From positions 1 through 54,691 of the forward strand of contig CATLBH010000016.1 of assembly GCA_949878745.1 (NCBI GenBank): a DNA stretch of 54,691 bases, written 5' to 3'. The notes under the pieces were generated by a model, which worked only from the letters and a program-made list of their open reading frames with translations, searched no databases and was not told the origin of the DNA. The translations under genes were made by a program, and so were the position numbers. Shown here one piece after another: positions 48,930 to 54,691 of this stretch. Numbering within the stretch: the stretch's first letter is position 1; every line of letters starts with the position of its first letter. This DNA comes from an uncultured Ruminiclostridium sp. (lineage in GTDB: Bacteria > Bacillota > Clostridia > Oscillospirales > Ruminococcaceae).

Positions 48930-49448
48930 TTAAGCGACGGTTTCCGTTTCGCCTTCGTTTTTCTTCGCGATCTCGCTTGCGGCGATGGCAAGCTTCTGAA
49001 TAGGAGACTGGAGAACGAAAAGGAGCTTTGCGACAAGAGTGTCCTTGTCGGGCAGCTTTGCGTACTCGGTAACCTCCTCCGCGGTGATGGTCTGACCGTC
49101 GATAAAGCCTACCTTAATGGAATAAGCGCCCTTGGAAGCCTCTACCTGCTTATAAAGCAGCTTGGGAGCGATGATGATATCCTCCTTGGAGAGGGCGAGA
49201 GCGGTGGTTCCTTCAAGATGAGCGTCCAAGCCTTCGATTCCCGCCTGTTCGGCGGCTCTCTTAAGCAGGGTGTTTTTTACTACAAAATAATCCACACCCG
49301 CCTCGCGAAGACTTTTTCTGAGCATGGTATCGTCGGCAACGTTTATTCCCTTGTAGTCCACAAGAACTCCGCAGGCGGAGCTTTTGAGCTTGTCCGCAAG
49401 CTCGCTGACAAACTGCTGCTTTGATTCCAGCACCTTCTGACTTGGCAT
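48930..49448 (-). CDS. rplJ: 50S ribosomal protein L10
   Basis: 172 residues. The N-terminal rRNA-binding domain (SACGVLVDYKGINVADDTML, VKNTLLKRAAE) and the C-terminal helix that holds L7/L12 dimers are recognisable. It binds 23S rRNA and its own mRNA leader. RBS CAGGAGG. rplL follows after 42 bases. rplKA, often upstream, are not in the window. Confidence 0.98.
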   Translation of the reverse strand: MPSQKVLESKQQFVSELADKLKSSACGVLVDYKGINVADDTMLRKSLREAGVDYFVVKNTLLKRAAEQAGIEGLDAHLEGTTALALSKEDIIIAPKLLYKQVEASKGAYSIKVGFIDGQTITAEEVTEYAKLPDKDTLVAKLLFVLQSPIQKLAIAASEIAKKNEGETETVA

Positions 49449-49500
49449 ATTTTTACCTCCTGTGTTAGTCTTGCTGTTACTAAACTATTCAAGGAGCAAT

Positions 49501-49625
49501 AAAAAACCTTTCCCGAAACGCAAAAAGGCAGGGGAAAGGACGTAAAAATCTTATTACTTCCCATTCCTCGGCAGGCGGCTGTAAAAGCCGTTAGCGCAGA
49601 GCGACCTGCTGTCTTTAGAACAGCA
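49501..49625 (-). promoter_or_regulatory. L10 leader with terminator-type attenuator
   Basis: On the minus strand the leader contains CTAAAGACAGCAGGTCG (about 49602-49618), the hallmark of the ribosomal L10 leader bound by L10(L12)4. A rho-independent hairpin CCTTTCCC...GGGAAAGG (49507-49539) followed by six T lies ahead of the rplJ ribosome site. Excess L10 complex is expected to favour termination. Confidence 0.88.
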
Positions 49626-49630
49626 AAAAT

Positions 49631-49659
49631 ATTATACAGTATTTTTTTCTTTTTGTCAA
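49631..49659 (-). promoter_or_regulatory. Promoter of rplJL, full consensus
   Basis: TTGACA (49654-49659), 17-base spacer, TATAAT (49631-49636) on the minus strand. Confidence 0.88.
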
Positions 49660-49749
49660 TAGGTAATGTTGAATTTTTTACCGTTTTTTATGTTTTTTTG
49701 GGAGCATTGACTGGGTTTGAAGCGCAAGCCCGTTTTTTTATTTCGTCAT

Positions 49750-51063
49750 TTACCGAACATAACCTATTCCAAGCACCGTGATCTCTTTATCTTCGTCGCC
49801 CTCCGCCATTTTGATCTCAACCCGGTGAGATTCGGCTTCCTGAAGCGGATACACGATTTCCGCGACTACGTTGCCCCAGCCGTTTTCGCTGTATCCCTTT
49901 AAGGTTTTTACCTTTTCGCCGTCGATGTAAACGTCCGCCGCGCCGTTGGTTTTGGAATTCACCTGCTTGTAAGCGATAGTCAGCTTGCTGAATTCAAGCT
50001 CCATTACCATGGGAGCGTTTTCCGCGCCGCCGCTCCGCTTCCAGCCCTTGTTGTAGGTAAAGCAGTTGGCCAATCCGTATTCGAAATCGCCGTTTGAAAC
50101 TATATACTCCGATCCTTCCGTGATATTTTCCAGATTCTCGAAGGAAGCCGTAAACTGAACATCTTCGGGTACGGTGTAGGGGGAGCTTTCCGTCGCTTCC
50201 GCCCTGTCAAGATAATAGCCGATAAAATCGGAAATAAGAGCGTGTCCGAAGTTGGAGGGGTGAGCCTCGTCCACCGCATATTCGCCGATAAAGGTCATTC
50301 TTCCCGCGTCTATTTCGGGGGTTATGGCCTCGCGCACGCTTATCATGCCCAAATCGTAATGCTCTCCGGTCGCCTGCATATTATCCTGCGCCGTATATCC
50401 GTTGGACAGAACGGTAAATATCAGAATCACCGCGGGGGAGGTTTCGCTGTTGAGCAGCTTTCTCACAAGGCTTTCGTACACGTCGCGGCTGGTCGCGTCC
50501 GTGCCGTCGTTTACGGCGAATTCCACGAATACCACATCGGGACGTGTGCTTATTATATCGCTGTTGCAGCGGGTTATGCCCAACAGGGAGGGAGTTCCCG
50601 CAATACCCGCGTTTACATAATTTATCTTATTTTCGTCCTTGGCGAATTTTTCCGCGAAAAGCTTGGCGGAAAGAGCGGCGTAACAGGTTTTATTGTCGGG
50701 AGTTGCTCCCACGCCCTGGGTAATGGAGCCGCCGAGATAAGCGAGTGTAACTTCTTCTCCGTTTTTGGCCTTTGTTATGGCCTTTTGTATTCTTTCCGTG
50801 TTGCCTGTGGATATAAGTGAGCGTTCGATCATTTCCATGCGGATAGTCTCCTCCTCGCTTTTTGGCTCATCTTTTTCGGTCGCTTCCGTTTTTGCGGTTT
50901 CTTCGGTCTTGTTTACGGGAAGTGTTGTAGCGCTGTCGGAGACCTTCGAGTTATTTTCGCTTCCGCCGTTTTCCGAACCGATGTTTTCTTTTTCGGCGTT
51001 GCATCCGCTGAGAAGCGCTATACATAATACTGCCGAAATAAATTTGTTAAGGTGTTTTTTCAT
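49750..51063 (-). CDS. SGNH/GDSL-hydrolase lipoprotein
   Basis: 437 residues. A lipobox LLSGC at residues 18-22 gives a membrane-anchored lipoprotein, followed by a Ser/Thr/Glu-rich linker to about 75. The SGNH domain has block I YLGGSITQG (Ser nucleophile, about 111), block III VEFAVNDG (Asn, about 180) and block V DEAHPSNFGH (Asp and His, about 270). A C-terminal beta-sandwich (about 300-437) looks like a carbohydrate-binding or jelly-roll domain. It is likely a cell-surface polysaccharide deacetylating esterase. The divergent AraC gene could have been its regulator. Confidence 0.9.
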   Translation of the reverse strand: MKKHLNKFISAVLCIALLSGCNAEKENIGSENGGSENNSKVSDSATTLPVNKTEETAKTEATEKDEPKSEEETIRMEMIERSLISTGNTERIQKAITKAKNGEEVTLAYLGGSITQGVGATPDNKTCYAALSAKLFAEKFAKDENKINYVNAGIAGTPSLLGITRCNSDIISTRPDVVFVEFAVNDGTDATSRDVYESLVRKLLNSETSPAVILIFTVLSNGYTAQDNMQATGEHYDLGMISVREAITPEIDAGRMTFIGEYAVDEAHPSNFGHALISDFIGYYLDRAEATESSPYTVPEDVQFTASFENLENITEGSEYIVSNGDFEYGLANCFTYNKGWKRSGGAENAPMVMELEFSKLTIAYKQVNSKTNGAADVYIDGEKVKTLKGYSENGWGNVVAEIVYPLQEAESHRVEIKMAEGDEDKEITVLGIGYVR

Positions 51064-51109
51064 TATATTGCCTCAATTCGTGTTTATTTCAGTACGTTCT
51101 GATAATGAT

Positions 51110-51138
51110 ATTATAGCCGATATTGACATAACCGTCAA
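51110..51138 (-). promoter_or_regulatory. Promoter of the SGNH lipoprotein gene
   Basis: TTGACG (51133-51138), 17-base spacer, TATAAT (51110-51115) on the minus strand. Confidence 0.75.
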
Positions 51139-51166
51139 TAAATGATATTATTATAATTGAACGATT

Positions 51167-51195
51167 TTGACATAAAAATTTTAAAATTATATAAG
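51167..51195 (+). promoter_or_regulatory. Promoter of the truncated AraC gene
   Basis: TTGACA (51167-51172), 17-base spacer, TATAAG (51190-51195), divergent from the lipoprotein promoter with 28 bases between them. Confidence 0.7.
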
Positions 51196-51255
51196 CAATC
51201 CGTTTGAACAGACAAAGCGGCGGGCGGATTTATACGGAAAGGAGCGCCTATAAAA

Positions 51256-51813
51256 ATGCAGTATTACGATTGTCCCGACGTAAACAAGGAATATATGCTT
51301 CCCTTATTTGTGTTCAACGTGGGAGTAAACCAGTGGCAGTATCACGTTACTCGCGGCGACGAATTTATCCTCCCACAATTTATCTATTCCACCGAGGGGA
51401 GCGGTACCTTGATATTCGACGGCGAAACGCACATTATCGAGCCGGGCACGGCGTTTTTTCTTCCCGAACACTACCCGCACGAGTATTACTCCAACGGCGG
51501 CGTCTGGGATACCCATTGGGTGGTTCTCGCGGGCTTCGCGGTAAAGGAAACGCTTCACAATATGGGATTCGACAAGCCGCTTGTTTTTAAGCTGAACGAC
51601 ATAAAGCTGATAGAACACCACTTTAAAAAAATGCACGAAGCCATCATAGGCGATAAAATCTACGGAACATTTCGTGCGGCGGGCTTTCTCTACGATTTCC
51701 TTCTGGAGCTTTACCGCCAGTTCGCCGTATTCGGCGCGGAAAATTCGGTCAATCCCTCCGTAATATTGTTCCCCCAATTAAACCTTGCCAAAATCAAGCA
51801 GCATATTTTGTAA
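51256..51813 (+). pseudogene. AraC-family regulator truncated by the IS630 element
   Basis: Residues 1-169 are an AraC N-terminal sensing domain: cupin strands with GSGTLIFDGETHIIEPGTAFF and LPEHYPHEYYSN, then helices to NSVNPS. The frame then enters the IS630 end at 51763 and stops after 16 foreign residues. The DNA-binding domain is gone and is not found on the far side of the element. The product could still fold as a ligand-binding or dimerising domain. Promoter and ribosome site (AAAGGAGCG) are intact. Confidence 0.88.
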
Positions 51814-52894
51814 AAGGAGCATTGAAAAAAGAGGCAATTTTAGAAGGGTTCAACTGCAAGGATTTCAAATGCGAACGAACATTATGCTCCAGTTCTTCTT
51901 TTGACTGTGCAGACGCTTTGCTACCAACAGAACGTTTTAAATCACTGTTCACAAGCTCATCGGGATTATATTCGGGGGCATAAGGCGGAAGGTAAAATAC
52001 TTCAATTTTATCCTTACGTTTTTCAAGCCATTCCTGCACCTTTTTTGAATGATGCACTCTAAGATTGTCAAGAATAAGAAACACTTTCTTTGCGCTGTCA
52101 TTGACAAGCCTTCTCATAAAATCAATCAGTTTATCAGAGTCCATGTTTTCTTTATACAGCACAAATCTCAGCTTGCCTCTCTTGGAAACAGCCGACAGCA
52201 TATTGACTTTGAACTTCTGTGCTTGCGTTCTTACCACAGGTGTTTTTCCCTTAGGCGCATATCCTTTCATGTAGTTACAAGTATTCTGTATATTGGTTTC
52301 GTCACCGAAAAAAATCTCCGCATTTTCAGCATTTGCACGTTCTGTTATGCCGGGAAATTCTTCATTCAACCACTCGTCTATTTTCTTATCGTCCTGTTTA
52401 TAGGCACGCTTTACAGGTCGTTGAATGCTGAATCCCCACCGCTGAAGATAGTATCCGAGTGTGGATAATTTCATTTTTATTCCGTACTTTCGAAAGATCA
52501 ATTCGGAAATATTTTTCCTTGTCCACATACATTCCTTAAACTTTAACTGCATCGGATCTTTATCTACAATTATTTTCTGAATTTCTTTTTCTTCTTCTGA
52601 CGTAAGTATTCTTTTTTCACCCACACTGCGCCCACGCTTTTTGGGCTTAAGGGCAGCCAAACCTACTTCGGCGTATTGGTTCTTGATTGACCTGACGTGC
52701 CTTTCGCTCACATCAAGTATTTCTGCAATCTCACCGTTCTTTTTTCCTAATTTACTCAAACGGACAATACTCTTTCTGATTTGATATTGTTCTTCCGGAC
52801 TTAATTTTACTGCGTTTGTTTTTAATTCATCTTCCATGCTTATATTATATCACTTTTCTTAAATTTTGGCAAGGTTTATTTGGTGTATCAATAT
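51763..52894. mobile_element. IS630-family insertion sequence
   Basis: About 1132 bp. The terminal inverted repeats are ATATTG.T.C.CCAA.TAAACCTTGCCAAAAT and its counterpart (about 32 bases with four or five mismatches). TA precedes the left end, as IS630 elements target TA, but the right end is followed by CA rather than TA. The flanks belong to different genes, so it is not a simple insertion. Confidence 0.9.
51794..52837 (-). CDS. IS630-family transposase
   Basis: 347 residues, single intact frame. The N-terminal helix-turn-helix is KKNGEIAEILDVSERHVRSI with a Pro/Arg linker (KPKKRGRS), then a second winged helix (about 75-140). The DDE domain has IFFGDETN (first Asp near 185), FLILDNLRVHHS (second Asp near 245) and LPPYAPEYNPDEL (Glu near 285). 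It looks active. Confidence 0.95.
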   Translation of the reverse strand: MEDELKTNAVKLSPEEQYQIRKSIVRLSKLGKKNGEIAEILDVSERHVRSIKNQYAEVGLAALKPKKRGRSVGEKRILTSEEEKEIQKIIVDKDPMQLKFKECMWTRKNISELIFRKYGIKMKLSTLGYYLQRWGFSIQRPVKRAYKQDDKKIDEWLNEEFPGITERANAENAEIFFGDETNIQNTCNYMKGYAPKGKTPVVRTQAQKFKVNMLSAVSKRGKLRFVLYKENMDSDKLIDFMRRLVNDSAKKVFLILDNLRVHHSKKVQEWLEKRKDKIEVFYLPPYAPEYNPDELVNSDLKRSVGSKASAQSKEELEHNVRSHLKSLQLNPSKIASFFNAPFTKYAA

Positions 52895-53293
52895 CATTGT
52901 AAATGTTTCTATCAAGGCAAACGATTGTACTTTTATCATGAAATTCGAATCTTTCTGTGACAAGTACACCAATCTGCGCCACATTTGGGAAAGCCAAAGG
53001 GATATATGTATTAAAATCTTCACTAAAAATCACATCAACTAATCCTGGAAATTTTCTTTCAAACTCTTTTTTATATGTAATCCGCCTTCGTAAGTTATCG
53101 GAGTTTTTATTTGAAGAAAATATTCGTTTTCTTTTTCTCTTATTCTTACAGTAATACCATGCTTAGCGCAATACATATTGGCCGTATCGTAATAATAATT
53201 TTTTTGAAAAACTTTATTATTCCACAAAAAAGCAGATTGCATCTTTTTGTATTGTTTTGAATTGATCAAGGTCTTATATTCCTTTTCTATCAT
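52895..53293 (-). pseudogene. CYTH-domain protein, frameshifted and truncated
   Basis: The gene begins MIEKEYKTLI with the ExExK signature of CYTH (CyaB/thiamine triphosphatase) proteins, then GITVRIREKENEYFLQIKTP. A run of six T (53067-53072; A on the coding strand) where seven would be needed shifts the frame. The correct continuation KKEFERKFPGLVDVIFSEDF and VLVTERFEFHD..IVCLDRN lies in the next frame. The 3' end is then cut by the IS630 terminus at 52894. CYTH enzymes act on triphosphates or make cAMP. The start overlaps the carrier protein gene by 20 bases. Confidence 0.8.
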
Positions 53294-53531
53294 ACAACAA
53301 CCCTTCTTTTATTTTTAAGGATTTTTCAATTATCTCCGCCAAGTCCCTAACCGTATGAGCATTTCGAATGTCAGCTAAATAATCATCCAATTCTATTCCC
53401 AAATCCTCTTCAAATCCAAAAATTAAATTTACAATACCCAACGAATCAATACCTGTATCTCGATTTAATACTGTTTCTTCTGTCACCTGGCGAAAATTTT
53501 TTATTATTACATCAACTACACTTTGATTTAT
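53274..53531 (-). CDS. Stand-alone acyl/aminoacyl carrier protein
   Basis: About 85 residues if read from 53531. NRDTGIDSLGIVNLIFGFEE carries the DSL phosphopantetheine Ser, followed by IELDDYLADIRNAHTVRDLAEIIE, a four-helix carrier fold. It follows the ligase fragment with a 3-base gap and its AGGAGG lies in the ligase 3' end. The codon nine bases from AGGAGG is ATA, not ATG; the first conventional start is GTG at 53486, which would lose helix 1. So it either uses AUA or has lost its start. Confidence 0.8.
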   Translation of the reverse strand: MNQSVVDVIIKNFRQVTEETVLNRDTGIDSLGIVNLIFGFEEDLGIELDDYLADIRNAHTVRDLAEIIEKSLKIKEGLLYDRKGI

Positions 53532-53534
53532 AAA

Positions 53535-53846
53535 TTATTTCCTCCTGTTATAATATGCGTTTTTAATTTCATCCGGCCACTGAATCGGATCAAAACCACA
53601 CTGACATAAAAATGCTATTACCCATCGTTCTATTCCAAAGACTATACATCCGGTAACGGTATCATTTCTATTAGCAATTTTTATATTAAATGGATGTGTA
53701 AAAGCCGATCCATGCAAATTAAATGACGCTACTGAAATTCTATCTTTAGGAGACCAATTCAATTTAATTTCATATTTATAATCTGCCTTTCTGCGAAAGG
53801 CACCAATCGGGTAATGAAAAGTGCTTTCGCTAAACAAAATAAAGTA
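53535..53846 (-). pseudogene. C-terminal fragment of an amino-acid:[carrier protein] ligase (SerRS-like)
   Basis: About 103 codons remain. Strands FRRKADYKYEIKLNW and SVASFNLHGSAFTHPFNI lead to the class II motif 3 segment TGCIVFGIERWVIAFLC, ending CGFDPIQWPDEI. GxxxGxER with the HGxDPxxWP tail is typical of truncated seryl-tRNA-synthetase homologues that load amino acids onto carrier proteins. The adjacent carrier protein gene supports this. The N-terminal two thirds, with motifs 1 and 2, are missing, replaced by the IS110 end at about 53838-53850. Confidence 0.78.
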
Positions 53847-53854
53847 TTATAATA

Positions 53855-54054
53855 GTAGTTGAGAAAAAACGGTCAACTACAGAAACCGAGGAGGAGAGTG
53901 GCGGGGCTGAATAGCGGCAACCCCGCATATTTATATGGTTCGTTACTCCATTAAGGCATCAATAAATGGCGCAAACAGCCCGTAAACTTATCTCTTTCAA
54001 ATCGTCTCGATTTTGCCGGAGGAACAGTCAATGCCGTTCTTTCTTAATTTTATT
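53855..54054 (+). ncRNA. Predicted IS110 bridge RNA
   Basis: The non-coding left end begins with the hairpin GTAGTTGA-gaaaaaacgg-TCAACTAC (53855-53880). A second stem GCGGGG...CCCCGC (53901-53926) has a 14-base loop, then further weak stems reach the transposase ribosome site. A TATAAT lies at 53848-53853 with no good -35 in the flanking DNA. That matches the IS110 rule that a strong promoter forms only when the two ends join in the circular form. Bridge RNAs of this group lie at this position. Exact ends and loops are inferred. Confidence 0.65.
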
Positions 54055-54068
54055 GAGGAGGTATGTTT

Positions 54069-54691
54069 GTGGCATTTAAAATTTTTAGAAAAAACTGCTG
54101 CGGTCTTGATGTTCACAAAACTTGGATTTATGCCTGTATCGGAATAACCGATTCCAACAATCGTACGGAATACAAACAAGCGCACTTTTCTTCTTTCTCC
54201 AAAGGACTAAACGAATTAGCCGAATGGCTTGCAAAATACTCCTGTACCGAAGTCTGTATGGAATCATCGGGTAAATATTGGATCCCTGTTTTCAATATTC
54301 TCGAAAAAACCTGTTGGGTCACTCTCGCTCACCCCAAATATACCAAACAGCAAAAGGGCAACAAAACCGACCGTAAAGACGCAAAATGGATATGTGATCT
54401 GTTTATGTTTATGTGCGATATGATTAAGCCAAGTTTTATCCCACCGCCGGATATACGGCAGCTTCGTGATCTTATGCGATTTCGTATGAAATTGGTAAAT
54501 CAAATTACCGGTATGAAAAATCGTGCTTTTAATTGTCTTACCGTTTCTAATTTAAAGTTGGATAATGTGTTTTCAGACGTTTTTGGTAAATCCTCACGTT
54601 CCATTATTCAACAGATTCTTGATCATCCCGGTGAGACTTTTGATGTGTCATCATTTGTTCATAAACGCTGCAAAACGCCTATTGAGGAAAT
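54069..54691 (+). CDS. IS110-family DEDD recombinase (partial)
   Basis: 207 codons are visible. The N-terminal RuvC-like domain starts CCGLDVHKTWIYACIG with the first Asp of the DEDD set, then VCMESSGKYWIPVFN with the Glu, and NKTDRKDAKWICDL with the remaining acidic pair. This is the IS110/IS621 recombinase pattern. The C-terminal Tnp domain with the catalytic Ser is outside the window. GTG at 54069 is chosen because GGAGG is seven bases ahead; ATG at 54063 is only one base from it. Confidence 0.93.
   Translation, partial: MAFKIFRKNCCGLDVHKTWIYACIGITDSNNRTEYKQAHFSSFSKGLNELAEWLAKYSCTEVCMESSGKYWIPVFNILEKTCWVTLAHPKYTKQQKGNKTDRKDAKWICDLFMFMCDMIKPSFIPPPDIRQLRDLMRFRMKLVNQITGMKNRAFNCLTVSNLKLDNVFSDVFGKSSRSIIQQILDHPGETFDVSSFVHKRCKTPIEE

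Larger units (their letters stand above)
53838..54691 (+). mobile_element. IS110-family insertion sequence (3' end outside window)
   Basis: The transposase gene is preceded by about 220 bases of structured non-coding DNA, as in the IS110 group. The left boundary lies between the ligase fragment and the first stem-loop, about 53838-53850, and cannot be fixed because these elements lack terminal inverted repeats. Confidence 0.85.

Noticed and set aside
51763-52894. IS630 copy as source of the MITE-like elements
   Set aside because: Its terminal repeats (ATATTG...CCTTGCCAAAAT) do not resemble any of the small-element ends, although TA targeting is shared.
53274-53846. Nonribosomal peptide synthetase cluster
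   Set aside because: There is a carrier protein and a ligase fragment but no condensation, adenylation or thioesterase domain in the window.

Overview
The window looks like chromosomal DNA of an anaerobic, low-to-moderate GC Gram-positive bacterium of class Clostridia, most likely in the Oscillospiraceae/Ruminococcaceae range (inference). The supporting signs are the NfnAB transhydrogenase, a biotin-dependent Na+-pumping decarboxylase set, a BofA/YaaL pair typical of spore-formers, a secreted protein ending in an Ala-rich membrane anchor and Lys/Arg tail, an L10-leader-controlled rplJL operon, and AGGAGG ribosome sites with TTGACA-17-TATAAT promoters. No tRNA, rRNA, CRISPR array or phage module was recognised.

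Layout. 1-3200: a repeat, a type IV pilin-like gene with a (CTGT)12.5 microsatellite at its promoter, a zincin-like protein, hairpins. 3200-6500: nfnB, nfnA and a drug/metabolite-type transporter. 6545-6966: second copy of the first repeat. 6991-15100: alpha-fucosidase with an AraC regulator, a run of small accessory genes (GNAT, P-loop kinase, nucleotidyltransferase, Cys-rich protein, YdeI-like), a KDG-kinase-like sugar kinase and a GGDEF-EAL protein. 15346-20150: RluA pseudouridine synthase, an OmpR/histidine kinase pair, a degenerate kinase-like protein and DUF896. 21376-25503: a secreted anchored protein and a 12S/1.3S/5S-like carboxyltransferase operon. 26080-29130: a MacB-type ABC exporter with its adaptor transcribed divergently. 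29644-32532: DRTGG protein, BofA, YaaL-like protein, and the beta and gamma subunits of the Na+ decarboxylase. 32844-36701: mixed accessory genes riddled with short palindromic elements. 36791-49448: NUDIX, YchF, NadA, GalM, MBOAT, MscL, DUF4253, HAD, nucleoside kinase, ComM, MarR plus flavin-type oxidase, L7/L12 and L10. 49750-54691: SGNH lipoprotein, a truncated AraC gene, an IS630-family element, the wreck of an amino-acid:carrier-protein ligase / carrier protein / CYTH operon, and an IS110-family element running off the window.

Two themes stand out. First, at least five families of small non-coding inverted-repeat elements (MITE-like) are scattered through the window. They insert into each other at TA, supply a stop codon to one gene, and supply both the ribosome site and the last 27 residues of another. 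Second, the right end holds fragments of a tightly coupled operon joining a class-II aminoacyl-tRNA-synthetase-like ligase to its own acyl carrier protein and a CYTH phosphohydrolase/cyclase-fold protein. That operon is interrupted on one side by IS630 and on the other by an IS110 element whose non-coding end should encode a bridge RNA. Metabolically the window suggests a fermenter that couples decarboxylation to a sodium gradient, balances NADH, ferredoxin and NADPH with NfnAB, and degrades host or plant glycans.
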